From the NCBI GenBank assembly GCA_903893795.1, contig CAITNO010000125.1, positions 1 to 58,528 of the forward strand: a stretch of DNA of 58,528 nucleotides, written 5' to 3'. Position numbers and translations under genes: made by a program. The DNA comes from Candidatus Hydrogenedentota bacterium (GTDB lineage Bacteria > Hydrogenedentota > Hydrogenedentia > Hydrogenedentales > CAITNO01). The notes beneath the pieces were generated by a model. The model saw only the letters and a program-made list of their open reading frames with translations. It was not told where the DNA came from and ran no database searches. Positions 18,502-27,331 of this stretch are shown here, piece by piece; position 1 is the first letter of the stretch; the number at the start of each line of letters is the position of its first letter.

Positions 18502-18828
18502 GGGTTAAGGGTCCGTTTGATCTTCAGGATTCAGCCAATACAAAGAGCATGGCATGCCGTGAGCATGCAACGCAACGCGACCGCCTGTACCGCGTTCCGG
18601 TCAGAAGAAGTGACGAGGCAGAAGGTCGTCTGTGCATGCAAGGCAATATACTGTGAAACTGCGCGGGGGACAGCATTCATGGGTGGATTGGATGGAGAGT
18701 CCCAGTCTGATGTATGCAGCACGCATCAACATCGATGGCGATTTCGTCCGATGGCCAGGCGTCCAAGCGACGGCGCAAATCGCCAAAGCCGTTGGGCTTT
18801 TCAATGGAAGAATTGATAACATAATCTT
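18502..18828. other. Divergent intergenic region, no confident gene
   Basis: This lies between oppB (minus) and the YdeI-like gene (plus). It should hold the promoters of both, but I see no box pair strong enough to call. A plus-strand reading around 18689-18826 (MESPSLMYAARINIDGD) is protein-like but lacks a ribosome site and homology I recognise; it could be a gene remnant. Confidence 0.4.
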
Positions 18829-19080
18829 ATGGCCAAGAAAGACATCTCCGACGGTGTGGTGCACAGTGTTCCGGAAGATCTGCACAAAGCGCTCGCTTCC
18901 GACAAAGCGGCGCTGGCGGCGTGGGAGGATCTCACCCCGCTTGCGCGCAATGAGTGGATCTGTTGGACTATATCCGTCAAGAAACCAGAGACAAGGCGCA
19001 ACCATGTCGAGAGAGTGCGCACGGAACTAAAAGAGGGGGTGCGCCGACCGTGTTGTTGGCCCGGTTGCCCGCATCGTTGA
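18829..19080 (+). CDS. YdeI/OmpD-associated-family small protein
   Basis: 83 residues. The segment LHKALASDKAALAAWEDLTP, followed by LARNEWICW, KKPETRRNHVERVRTELKEG and the terminal CCWPGCPHR, is the C-terminal domain of the YdeI/OmpD-associated (bacteriocin-protection) family. Full-length members are about 150-200 residues with an N-terminal DUF1905-like part, so this is the short form. Likely cytoplasmic; its biochemical role is unclear even in the family. It stands alone ahead of the beta-helix gene. Confidence 0.75.
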   Translation: MAKKDISDGVVHSVPEDLHKALASDKAALAAWEDLTPLARNEWICWTISVKKPETRRNHVERVRTELKEGVRRPCCWPGCPHR

Positions 19081-19189
19081 AATACTCGGAATCGGCGGAC
19101 AGCGTTGGTTGTTTTCCGAACCTCTTGCACGGCGCATGCTTCGATGGGGATAATCGCAACGGAGGGGCGGACGGAATTGGAGTGCCTGC

Positions 19190-21250
19190 ATGAATTTCAG
19201 AGATCTGACAGCGGTTCTGGCGGCAGTGTTGTGCCTCGCCATGACCACAGCCGGGGCAGAAGTCACACTGCACGTCTCACCCAAGGGTGTTGACAGCGCT
19301 GTCGGCACGGCCGAGGCACCGTTGGCCACGCTGGAGCGTGCCCGCGATCTGCTGCGCGAGATGCGTGGGAAAGATCCCGCGTCCCTTGCAGGCGGCGCCA
19401 CCGTCTGGGTTCACGGCGGCACCTATGAACGAAATGCACCGTTTACATTAGACGCAGGCGACGCCGGCACGGCGCAGGGACCGGTCGTGTACCGCGCCGC
19501 GCAGGATGAAACGCCGGTGCTGCTGGGCGGGCGGGTGCTGCCCGCCGATGCCTTCCAACCCGTCACCGACGACACGGTGCTGAAACAGCTCGACCCTGCC
19601 GCGCGCGACACGGTCCGGTGTGTGGATCTGCGCGCGTTGGGCATCACCGACCTGGGTGAATTTCCCGACCAGTTCACCGCGCCGCCGGTGGTGCCCGAAC
19701 TGTTCTTCGACGGCAAGCGCATGCCGCTAGCCCGCTGGCCCAATGGGGACGAATGGGCCACCATCGCCTCGGTGGTGGACAGCGGTCCGGCCCCGTGGCG
19801 CAATCGGGCGTCGCAGGACACGGGCACCTTTGAATACTCGGGAGACCGGCCCGCGCGCTGGGCCGCGGCCCCGGCGGTTTGGCTCTATGGGTACTGGTGT
19901 TTCGACTGGGCCAGCGAAACCATACGCGTGAAGTCCATAGAGACGGCAGCTCACCATATTACCCTGGCCAAACCGCATGTTTATGGAATCGGCTCGGGCA
20001 ACAAGGGCGAGCGCCGCTTCTGCGCGATCAATCTGCTGGAGGAGATTGACAGTCCCGGCGAGTATTACCTGGACCGGGAAAACAGCCGCCTTTACTTCTG
20101 GCCGCCAGCACCCATCGGCGTGGACAACGTCGTGCTTTCGTTGCTCAAGGAACCGGCAATACAAATCAAAGATGCCGCCCATATAACGCTTCGCGGGCTG
20201 ACCGTGGCCTGCTGTGCCGGAATGGGCGTGCAGGTCGATGGGGGAGAGGACGTGCGTGTGCTGGCCTGCGAGGTGCGCAACACCGGCCGCGATGGCGTGG
20301 TCGTGAAGGACGGCACGGGACACCATGTCGAGGCGTGCAGCATCTCGGAAACGGGCACCAACGGGGTAACCGTAGAAGGAGGCGACCGCAAGACGCTCAC
20401 CCCCTGCGGGCATGAGGTGGTGAACAACGACATCTGGAACGTTTCCCGGCGCCAGAAGACCGCCACCTACAACGTCCATCTGGGCGGCGTGGGCGTGCGT
20501 CTGGCCCACAACAGCATCCACGATGCGCCCCACCAGGCCATCGGTCTGGCTGGCAACAACCACGTCATCGAGTTCAACGACGTGTTCCGCATCTGCCAGG
20601 AGTCGGACGACTGCGGCGCGTTTTACATGGGGCGCAACCCGTCCGAACGCGGCACGGTGCTGCGTTACAACTTCTGGCACGACACGGGCGGCCCCCGTTC
20701 GCACGGCAGTTGCGCCGTCTATTTCGACGACGGGGCAGGGGGGCAGACCGTCTTTGGCAATGTGTTCCTGCGCGCGGCGGGCGGCAGTTTCGGCGCTGTG
20801 TTTGTCCACGGCGGCCACGACAACCGCGTGGTCAACAACATCTTCATCGACTGCAAGGCGGCCATGCGCCAGGTGCGGTGGAACGACGAAGGCTGGCGCA
20901 AATGGCTTGACGAGGAACTGTGGCAGACCCGCCTGCTGAAGGAGGTGGACATCTCGAAGCCACCCTACAGCGAACAGTACCCCGAATTGAAGGGTTTCAT
21001 GGAATTCCATGGCGAACCGCGTATGAACCATTCCGAGCGCAATATCGTCGTGCGCTGCCCCATGCTGCTGGACGGCGACTGGGAACAAAAGGACAACTAC
21101 GTCACCGGCAACGACCCGGGATTTGTGGACGAAAAGGCACTAAACTTCGCGCTCAAGGACGATGCAGAGGTTTACAGGAAAGTTCCCGGTTTCGAGCGGA
21201 TTCCCTTTGCGGAGATTGGGATGGTGAAAGACGATTTGCGGCGGGAGTAG
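19190..21250 (+). CDS. Secreted right-handed beta-helix protein, possible glycoside hydrolase
   Basis: 686 residues with a signal peptide (LTAVLAAVLCLAMTTAGAE). ATG 19190 has GGAG 7 nt upstream. The N-terminal part (LHVSPKGVDSAVGTAEAPLA and ATVWVHGGTYERNAPF) is the start typical of large secreted parallel beta-helix proteins that include GH141-type enzymes. Residues about 320-560 contain beta-helix coils (ITLRGLTVACCAGMGVQVDG, VLACEVRNTGRDGVVV, NHVIEFNDVFRICQESDDCG). The N-terminal half and coil layout suggest polysaccharide degradation outside the cytoplasm, but the substrate and catalytic residues cannot be assigned by reading. Confidence 0.85.
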   Translation: MNFRDLTAVLAAVLCLAMTTAGAEVTLHVSPKGVDSAVGTAEAPLATLERARDLLREMRGKDPASLAGGATVWVHGGTYERNAPFTLDAGDAGTAQGPVVYRAAQDETPVLLGGRVLPADAFQPVTDDTVLKQLDPAARDTVRCVDLRALGITDLGEFPDQFTAPPVVPELFFDGKRMPLARWPNGDEWATIASVVDSGPAPWRNRASQDTGTFEYSGDRPARWAAAPAVWLYGYWCFDWASETIRVKSIETAAHHITLAKPHVYGIGSGNKGERRFCAINLLEEIDSPGEYYLDRENSRLYFWPPAPIGVDNVVLSLLKEPAIQIKDAAHITLRGLTVACCAGMGVQVDGGEDVRVLACEVRNTGRDGVVVKDGTGHHVEACSISETGTNGVTVEGGDRKTLTPCGHEVVNNDIWNVSRRQKTATYNVHLGGVGVRLAHNSIHDAPHQAIGLAGNNHVIEFNDVFRICQESDDCGAFYMGRNPSERGTVLRYNFWHDTGGPRSHGSCAVYFDDGAGGQTVFGNVFLRAAGGSFGAVFVHGGHDNRVVNNIFIDCKAAMRQVRWNDEGWRKWLDEELWQTRLLKEVDISKPPYSEQYPELKGFMEFHGEPRMNHSERNIVVRCPMLLDGDWEQKDNYVTGNDPGFVDEKALNFALKDDAEVYRKVPGFERIPFAEIGMVKDDLRRE

Positions 21251-21320
21251 CAGCGTAGTAGCAACGCACCGTTCCTGTCTGTGCTCATAGCGGCGGCACA
21301 TTCCTGCAACTGCGTTCGTG

Positions 21321-21366
21321 GCGGTGGTGCGTTGCGTGCCGCTTCGCGGCACTTCACGCACCCTAC
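21321..21366. repeat. GGTGCGTTGCGTGCCGC palindromic repeat overlapping a stop codon
   Basis: It has the core hairpin GTGCCGCTTCGCGGCAC and the outer frame GGTGCGTT...CACCCTAC shared with 5150-5193. Its last bases, CTA at 21363-21365, are the TAG stop of the coiled-coil gene on the other strand. Confidence 0.7.
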
Positions 21367-22670
21367 CCCAAATACTTCTTCTGCTCTTCGTCCCGTTCCT
21401 GGGCCTCCTCCTCATCGCGCAGGATGTCGGCGGCGGTTTCCACCACCACCACCTTGACGTTGTCCTCTTTGAGGTCATGCTCGAAGCTTACGCGGTACTG
21501 GAGCCCCTCGGCCACCAGGCGCCGGAACAGTTCGTGCGCGTCGGAGCACCATTTCTTTTCCTGCCGCAGCAGATGGACCCGCTCGGAGAGGCTCATGGGC
21601 GCCTGGGCATCGGCCCCCGCGGGGCGTTCATGCACCACCTCAAAGGCCAGTTGCCGGTTCTGGTGCAGCGCCGCCCGCACAATTTCCCCGCCGGGGATGC
21701 GCATGGAGGCGACGGCCATGGAGGTGCCCTCTTCAAAGGCAAAATCGTCCACCGCCTCATAGCCCATTTCGCCAAGAATGCGCGTGACCGCCTCGGCCAC
21801 ACCGCGCCGCTGCGCCGCCGTCATGCTGTCGCGGTCAATCTCGCCGCGCAGCGTTTCCAGCCGCCGCTCGATGGTGCCCAGTTCCTCGGCGTCGGGCTCG
21901 TCCGCGCCGCACAGGCTGACCAGGCGCGTCCGGAGGCTGCCCAGTTCGGCCGCCTGCACGGCCAGTTCGGCCGAAAAGCGCTTTGCCACCTGTTCGACAA
22001 ACAGCACCGTGTCCAGGGCGGTCTCGATGCGGGTGTGAAGCGTGGCGCGCCATTCGCGACGGTTGCGCGTCGCGGCCAGGAATGCCGCCAGCGTGTCGCG
22101 GTATGCTTCCCGCAACCCGCCGATGTCCGCAGCGTCCAAAGGCTCCCTTGCCGCCAACCGCGCGGCCAGCGTGGCGTGCTGTCGTTCCAGGCGGCCACAG
22201 GGGTCGCCTTCGGCGGTGCGAAACGCCGCCGGGGCCGCTGCCAGCATCGCGGCAAGTTCTGCCAGCAGGGCGGCGGCGCGCTCCAGCGCCAGCCGTTCCC
22301 GGCCCAGTTGCAGGTGTGCCCGGGCCCGTTCCGAAGGCGCATCGCCGTCTTCCGCCCCGGCAACCCGCTTGGCCACCTCGCCCAGTTCCATCGCGGCCAG
22401 CTTCTGTTCCGAAGCGACCAGCAGTTGCTCCAGCGCGGCTGCTTCCCGGTTTTCCTGCTGCTGCCTCAGGACAAAGGCCTGCCACTCGGCAATGCGCGTC
22501 TTTTCCGCGTCGCGGTGTTTTTCCGCGTTGCTGAGACAGTCATCGACTATCGCCTTGACACTGGCGGCGATGCCAATGGCCGCCGCCGCCGCGGCGCCTC
22601 CCGCGGCAAAGTAGACCATCGAGTTCGTTGAGGGAACAACAACTTCCGTAAATATGACGTGGCCGCTCAT
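21363..22670 (-). CDS. Membrane-anchored coiled-coil protein next to an AAA+/radical-SAM pair
   Basis: 435 residues from ATG 22670, which has GGGAGG 8 nt upstream. One N-terminal hydrophobic segment (MVYFAAGGAAAAAAIGIAAS) is followed by about 250 residues of Ala/Glu/Gln-rich helix (AEKHRDAEKTRIAEWQAFVL and LERAAALLAELAAML). This is consistent with a long coiled coil. The C-terminal about 120 residues look globular (GYEAVDDFAFEEGTSMAVAS, QLAFEVVHERP, LQYRVSFEHDLKEDNVKVVV). I do not recognise the family. It is divergent from the AAA+ gene with 127 bp between starts, so common control is likely. It could be a substrate or membrane scaffold for the AAA+ protein. Confidence 0.8.
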   Translation of the reverse strand: MSGHVIFTEVVVPSTNSMVYFAAGGAAAAAAIGIAASVKAIVDDCLSNAEKHRDAEKTRIAEWQAFVLRQQQENREAAALEQLLVASEQKLAAMELGEVAKRVAGAEDGDAPSERARAHLQLGRERLALERAAALLAELAAMLAAAPAAFRTAEGDPCGRLERQHATLAARLAAREPLDAADIGGLREAYRDTLAAFLAATRNRREWRATLHTRIETALDTVLFVEQVAKRFSAELAVQAAELGSLRTRLVSLCGADEPDAEELGTIERRLETLRGEIDRDSMTAAQRRGVAEAVTRILGEMGYEAVDDFAFEEGTSMAVASMRIPGGEIVRAALHQNRQLAFEVVHERPAGADAQAPMSLSERVHLLRQEKKWCSDAHELFRRLVAEGLQYRVSFEHDLKEDNVKVVVVETAADILRDEEEAQERDEEQKKYLG

Positions 22671-22735
22671 GCACAAAGCCTCCCATATCGTTGGTATTTT
22701 ATTGTAGCACAGCAGAGCTGCGGCGCAGGCACACT

Positions 22736-22765
22736 TTGCGCCCCCGCCCTCTTTCCGTCTACAAT
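22736..22765 (+). promoter_or_regulatory. Sigma-70-like promoter for the AAA+/radical-SAM pair
   Basis: TTGCGC and TACAAT are separated by 18 bp, and the start codon at 22798 is 32 bp downstream. A mirrored TACAAT (ATTGTA at 22701-22706) lies upstream of the divergent coiled-coil gene, but without a clear -35 box. Confidence 0.45.
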
Positions 22766-22797
22766 CGACACAGGCCTTGATTCAAAGGGAGCATGCC

Positions 22798-24804
22798 ATG
22801 ATTGTGGTGAATGAGGAGTCGTCCCGCTGGTTGCGGGAAATGGCGCGTTTTGTCTGCATCAAGAATGTCCTCTTCATTTATGGGAACGTGTATGACCTTG
22901 TGTCGTTCCCCGTCCAGGGCGATGCCCCGGACCAATTGCGCTGGACCGAAAGCGATCTGCCCGGATTTCTGCGCCGCTTTCTGCTCGGCATGAAGTACGA
23001 GGTGGTCGCCTGGGCGGACCCAGTCGAGGACCTTTCCTTTGTCTCCCCCGAGATGGAGGTTCTCTTTCACAAGATTGAGCGGGGCGGTGAACTTGAAGAC
23101 AAGGACAAGCCGTGCACGGAGGCGGACAAGAATCGGCCGGAACTGGAACAGGGCCGCTCCATGAACCAGCAGCAGTCCGGCGGCATGTTCAGCAAGGCTG
23201 CGGACAAGTTCCGCGGCGGCAAGCCGCGCGCGGTGGACTGGGAGACGGTGGTGCACCGCATTGGGCTGGGCCTGCAAAACACCGCGGTTCCCTGCGCGTT
23301 TGTGATTGATTTTGCGTCACGGCTGACCTCTAGCCCCGACCGCCTGCCCCGCGACGAGCGCATGCTCATGACCCGCCTGCTCAAGGCCACCATGGCCAGC
23401 CGCGAGGTGGTGCGCGAGGACGGACGCTGGAACAACCTGATCATTCTCATCTGCGAGAAGCTGAACGACCTGCCTGCATTTCTCTACCTGAACAGTCCGC
23501 GTGCGCGGTCCATTCATATTGAACCGCCGGACCGGGACGAGCGGCAACGCTTTATCCTCCGTTACTACCGCTACTTCCATGGCGCCGTGGGACCGCAGGA
23601 GCCGCCGCCCAGGCAGGTGGTGAAAGAGTTTATCGACCTGACCGAGGGGCTCACGAACTACGAGATGCGCAGCCTGGTCAATCTGTCCGTACGCGGGCGC
23701 ATCCCCGTCGTCGATCCCGGCACGGGCGTGTCCAATGTCAAGCGCATTTCGGAAATGTACAAGTACGGCGTGACCGAGAGTGAATGGGACAAAATCGGCG
23801 TGGAGCGCCTGAGCGGGGCGGAGGACTTTATCCGCACGCGGATCAAAGGCCAGGAGACAGCCGTTGCCCGTGTAATCGACATCGTCAAGCGTGCCGTGAT
23901 CGGCATCGCCGCGGGGGACAGCGACAAGTCCAACCGGCCGCGCGGTGTGCTGTTCTTTGCGGGGCCCACGGGCGTCGGCAAGACGGAAATGGCCAAGGCC
24001 ATGGCCGAACTGCTCTTCGGGCGCGAGGACCGGCTGCTCCGCTTCGACATGAGCGAGTACGCCTCGCCCAATTCAGACCAGCGCCTGCTCGGCGCGCCCC
24101 CCGGCTACCTGGGTTACGAGGAGGGCGGCCAACTCACCAACGCCGTCAAGAACAACCCCTTCTCGATTCTTCTTTTCGATGAAATCGAAAAGGCCCACGG
24201 CAGCATTTTCGACAAGTTTCTCCAAATTCTGGACGACGGACGCCTGACCGACGGCAGGGGCGAGACGGTCTACTTCTCCGAGTGCATCATCATTTTCACC
24301 AGCAACCTCGGCACAGTGTCCCGGTCGGAGGGCGAGGCCTCGCAGGTGCTGGTCACGCCCGACATGCCTTACACGCGCATGAAGGACGTGGTGCTCCAGG
24401 CAATCCGCGATCACTTCAATTTCGTGCTGGGCCGCCCCGAAATCCTCAACCGGTTTGGTGACAATTTCGTGGTGTTTGACTTCATCAAGCCGCCGTTGGA
24501 CGAGCAGATTGTGGACCTGCTGATCGGCAAGCTGGCCCATGCCGCGCTAGAAACGCGCGGCATCACTGTCGTGGTGGAGCAGGCCGCCCGCGACAAACTG
24601 GTGGACCATGCGCGCACCCATCTTCATCACGGCGGCCGTGGCATCCGCAATGCCGTCGATTTTGCGCTGGTCAACCCATTGAGCCGGGTGCTGTTCGACG
24701 GCAATGTGCCCTCCGGCACGCGGCTGCGCGTGCTCGACCTCATTGACCGTGGAGAGGATGCTCCCACCCGTTTTGAACTGGCGGTGCGGATAGGGGCCGG
24801 ATGA
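22798..24804 (+). CDS. Clp-like AAA+ ATPase with degenerate N-terminal ATPase-like domain
   Basis: 668 residues from ATG 22798, with GGGAG 6 nt upstream; a TTG at 22777 is less likely. The C-terminal ATPase domain resembles ClpA/ClpB D2: Walker A GPTGVGKTE (389-397), RFDMSEY, GAPPGYLGYEEGG with the pore-loop GYLG, Walker B LLFDEIEK (458-465), FTSNLG as sensor 1, and GGRGIRNAVDFALVNPLS as the sensor 2 region. Residues about 1-300 (FIYGNVYDLV, VPCAFVIDFASRL, NLIILICEKLNDLPAFLYLN and PDRDERQRFI) look like an AAA+ fold with a Walker-B-like VIDF but no Walker A. There is no ClpP-binding IGF loop. Likely a protein remodeller. It overlaps the radical-SAM gene by 4 bp. Confidence 0.88.
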   Translation: MIVVNEESSRWLREMARFVCIKNVLFIYGNVYDLVSFPVQGDAPDQLRWTESDLPGFLRRFLLGMKYEVVAWADPVEDLSFVSPEMEVLFHKIERGGELEDKDKPCTEADKNRPELEQGRSMNQQQSGGMFSKAADKFRGGKPRAVDWETVVHRIGLGLQNTAVPCAFVIDFASRLTSSPDRLPRDERMLMTRLLKATMASREVVREDGRWNNLIILICEKLNDLPAFLYLNSPRARSIHIEPPDRDERQRFILRYYRYFHGAVGPQEPPPRQVVKEFIDLTEGLTNYEMRSLVNLSVRGRIPVVDPGTGVSNVKRISEMYKYGVTESEWDKIGVERLSGAEDFIRTRIKGQETAVARVIDIVKRAVIGIAAGDSDKSNRPRGVLFFAGPTGVGKTEMAKAMAELLFGREDRLLRFDMSEYASPNSDQRLLGAPPGYLGYEEGGQLTNAVKNNPFSILLFDEIEKAHGSIFDKFLQILDDGRLTDGRGETVYFSECIIIFTSNLGTVSRSEGEASQVLVTPDMPYTRMKDVVLQAIRDHFNFVLGRPEILNRFGDNFVVFDFIKPPLDEQIVDLLIGKLAHAALETRGITVVVEQAARDKLVDHARTHLHHGGRGIRNAVDFALVNPLSRVLFDGNVPSGTRLRVLDLIDRGEDAPTRFELAVRIGAG

Positions 24805-25433
24805 GCGTCCTGCGCCTCTTTACCCTGGCTTGGCCGGTGACGGCGCTGGGTCCGGGAGATCGTGCCGTGCTCTGGGTGGCCGGGTGTCCACGGGACTGTC
24901 CTGGATGCATCAGCCCCGAAATGCAGCCCGCCGATGCCGGGGAGGAACTGCCCATTGCCACGCTGGCCGGGCGGCTGGAGCGTATCGCCGCACCGTTGGA
25001 CGGCCTGACCATTTCCGGCGGGGAACCCTTTGACCAGGCGCAGGCCCTGGCAGAGCTGTTGGACCGCTTGCGCGCCTCCCGACCCGAGTGGAATGTGCTG
25101 GTGTACACGGGGTATCTGATTGAGAAACTCCGGGCCGACCTCGTTCGCCGGGAACTGCTGGAGCGCATCGACATTCTTGCGGACGGTCCCTACCGGCAGG
25201 AAATCCCGCGCACCCACCCGCTGACCGGTTCCGGTAATCAGCGGGTGCATTACCTGACCCCGCGCGGTCAGGCGCTTCGCGAGACGGTGGAAGGCTTGCA
25301 GCCCGGCGCCATGAACCTGGGCCTGAGCCGGTCCGGCAGGTCGGACATGATCATCGGTGTCACGGACGCCCAGAGGCGCGCCGATGCCTGCCGCGAACTC
25401 GCCCCACCGCCCTCCGCCGACAACCCCTCATAG
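24801..25433 (+). CDS. Radical-SAM activase-like protein (NrdG-type, single 4Fe-4S cluster)
   Basis: 210 residues. Cys29, Cys33 and Cys36 form the CxxxCxxC motif (GCPRDCPGC) that binds the [4Fe-4S] cluster reducing S-adenosylmethionine. GLTISGGEPFDQ is the SAM-binding GGE region. The short length and the YTGYLIEKL segment match NrdG-type glycyl-radical activases, but no anaerobic ribonucleotide reductase or pyruvate formate-lyase gene is near. Instead it is translationally coupled (ATGA overlap) to the AAA+ ATPase. I infer that it modifies or activates a protein handled by that ATPase. Confidence 0.88.
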   Translation: MSVLRLFTLAWPVTALGPGDRAVLWVAGCPRDCPGCISPEMQPADAGEELPIATLAGRLERIAAPLDGLTISGGEPFDQAQALAELLDRLRASRPEWNVLVYTGYLIEKLRADLVRRELLERIDILADGPYRQEIPRTHPLTGSGNQRVHYLTPRGQALRETVEGLQPGAMNLGLSRSGRSDMIIGVTDAQRRADACRELAPPPSADNPS

Positions 25434-25450
25434 CGAAAGGATAGCCTTCG

Positions 25451-26221
25451 ATGCTGTTGATTAAACTGCTGACCCAGCTTGTCTACCCGCTGGACTTGTC
25501 CGTGGCCCTGCTGCTCCTTGCGTTCCTGCTGCTGCTCGTGCGGTTCCGCAGGCTGGGCATGGTCCTGATCCTGCTCTCGGTGTCGTGGCTGTGGTTTTGG
25601 TCCGCACCGGTGACCGCCGACAGGGTGCGGGGCAGCCTGGAGCATGCCTATCCACCTGTGTCTCTGGACAAACTGCCCAGTGCCGATGCCATTGTGGTGC
25701 TGGGCGGCGGAATGGCCACGACAGAACCCCCACGGTTGCATCCCGACCTGGGCCTGGCCGCCGACCGGGTTTGGCATGCAGCCCGGCTTCACAAGGCGGG
25801 CAAGGCCCCCATCGTGGTGCTGAGCGGCGGTCCCGGATGGGCACGAAAAGAGGATAAACAGCCCGAGTCTGAGGCCATGGGCGTGTTTCTGGAAGACCTG
25901 GGCGTTCCCAAATCGGACATCGTGCTGGAATCGGAAAGCCGGAACACTTACGAAAACGCGCTGTACACCAAACGCCTCCTCGACGCCCGCGGCAAGAAGA
26001 CCATCCTGCTCGTCACCTCGGCGCTCCACATGCGCCGGGCAAAGGCCATCTTTGACTCTTTCGGGTTGGAGGTCATTCCGGCCGCCACGGACTACGAAAT
26101 TCCCGACGAGCCCAAGCCCGTCCCGCTGCTCTGGATGCCCGATGCCATATCCCTGGACGGTGGTTCGCGCGCGCTCAAGGAATACCTTGGACTGGCCGCT
26201 TTCCATATCCGGGGGAAATAG
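25451..26221 (+). CDS. YdcF/SanA-like (DUF218) envelope protein
   Basis: 256 residues with two N-terminal membrane helices (VALLLLAFLLLLV and LILLSVSWLWFW), then a DUF218 domain in the periplasm: DAIVVLGGG, DRVWHAARLHKAG, IVVLSGG, ESESRNTYENA and LLVTSALHMRRA. This layout matches ElyC/YdcF-type proteins linked to undecaprenyl-phosphate or envelope homeostasis. Its role here is inferred by family only. AAAGGAT precedes the ATG by about 9 nt, and it starts 17 bp after the radical-SAM gene, so they may share a transcript. Confidence 0.88.
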   Translation: MLLIKLLTQLVYPLDLSVALLLLAFLLLLVRFRRLGMVLILLSVSWLWFWSAPVTADRVRGSLEHAYPPVSLDKLPSADAIVVLGGGMATTEPPRLHPDLGLAADRVWHAARLHKAGKAPIVVLSGGPGWARKEDKQPESEAMGVFLEDLGVPKSDIVLESESRNTYENALYTKRLLDARGKKTILLVTSALHMRRAKAIFDSFGLEVIPAATDYEIPDEPKPVPLLWMPDAISLDGGSRALKEYLGLAAFHIRGK

Positions 26222-26251
26222 CCGGGCAGCGGCAAGCCATTTTAGAAAAAT

Positions 26252-26295
26252 GGGGCGGCGGTTACCGTTCTGGAAACCGCCGCCCCGCTTGTTTT
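26252..26295. terminator. Rho-independent-type terminator
   Basis: A perfect 12-bp stem, GGGGCGGCGGTT (26252-26263) with AACCGCCGCCCC (26275-26286), has an 11-nt loop and is followed by GCTTGTTTT. AAAAATGG on the other side lets it serve the convergent prepilin gene as well. Confidence 0.8.
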
Positions 26296-26332
26296 GGGTC
26301 ATCCGGCCGCAAGGGGCCGAAATGCTTCGCGC

Positions 26333-27331
26333 CTAGAACCAATGCTGGTTGTTCAATGCGGCAAAGACCTTGTTCACGGGCCATTGTGAGGGGAACTTGA
26401 TGAACTCGCAGTGGCCGTCCATGTACAGCACATTGCAGCCGCCGGGAATGTGGCTGTACTCGTCGGGATTCACGTCAATCCAGTCCGCCGAAACCCAGAT
26501 GGAACTCTGTGACTTGGACGATGCGCCGGGATTGTTGATGTCCGTAATCAGGAAGCGTTCAATGCCCTCCTTCAAACGGTACATGGTCACATCCTTCTGC
26601 ACCGTCGGAACGGTTCCCGCAGGAACCTTGACGTCCTGGTTGCGCGCCGTTTTGTCTTTTCTGGCGTCCGATATGCCGGCCATTCCCGCAAGGATTGGTG
26701 CAAAACTGCTCACGGCCAGCGTCATCTGGGCCGCGCCCGAACCGCTGCTGTCGAGCGGTATGCCCGAAAGGTTGATGGCCGTATCCGACTGGTCGGTCAC
26801 TCCGGGCATATCGGCCATCCAGCCGATGTAGATATAACTCACTGTGGAACTGTCCATCTCGCAGGGATAGAAATTCTTGTTCGGCACGCCGGAGGTGGGG
26901 CCGACACCGACTGTCGGGGTGGCGGGGTCAAAAGAATTGCTGGTGATGACCGTCGCGAGATTGTCCGCCTCGTGGAAAACCTTGGCGAGGTCGGTCCCGT
27001 TTGTCGCGGAGGGGCACATGAGTATTTTCGGGTCGGTCAGGTATTCAGGATAGACCGAAAGCCCGTCGAGCACGAAGTCAGGACTGGGCTGGCCGCCTGC
27101 GGGATTGCAACCGAAGAGCTTCTCCGGCGGAAAGAGGCCGCCACCGGCCTCATTCGAGTACATCTTCAGGACCAGGCCGATTTGCTTGAGGTTGTTCTGG
27201 CAGCTTGACCGCCGCGCCGCTTCGCGGGCGCGGGCCAGGGCGGGCAACAGGATGGCCGCCAGAATTCCGATGATTGCAATGACCACCAGCAGTTCAATCA
27301 GGGTAAAGCCTTTTTTCGAACGATAATTCAT
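26333..27331 (-). CDS. Type IV-like prepilin / pseudopilin, DUF1559 type
   Basis: 332 residues. The N-terminus KKGFTLIELLVVIAIIGILA carries the prepilin peptidase site (Gly8/Phe9) and Glu5 of the mature chain. LARAREAARRSSCQNNLKQI follows. The C-terminal part has NVLYMDGHCEFI, the DGH motif of the H-x9-DG proteins abundant in Planctomycetes, Lentisphaerae and Hydrogenedentes. It is processed by a prepilin peptidase such as that at 40085-41029, and its surface location is probable. GGGAG lies upstream of ATG 27331. Its exact role is unknown, since these lineages have dozens of paralogues. Confidence 0.93.
   Translation of the reverse strand: MNYRSKKGFTLIELLVVIAIIGILAAILLPALARAREAARRSSCQNNLKQIGLVLKMYSNEAGGGLFPPEKLFGCNPAGGQPSPDFVLDGLSVYPEYLTDPKILMCPSATNGTDLAKVFHEADNLATVITSNSFDPATPTVGVGPTSGVPNKNFYPCEMDSSTVSYIYIGWMADMPGVTDQSDTAINLSGIPLDSSGSGAAQMTLAVSSFAPILAGMAGISDARKDKTARNQDVKVPAGTVPTVQKDVTMYRLKEGIERFLITDINNPGASSKSQSSIWVSADWIDVNPDEYSHIPGGCNVLYMDGHCEFIKFPSQWPVNKVFAALNNQHWF

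Noticed and set aside
18632..19030. Alternative frame overlapping the YdeI-like gene
   Set aside because: The YdeI frame ends in the family motif CCWPGCPHR; the other frame shows no homology after residue 60.
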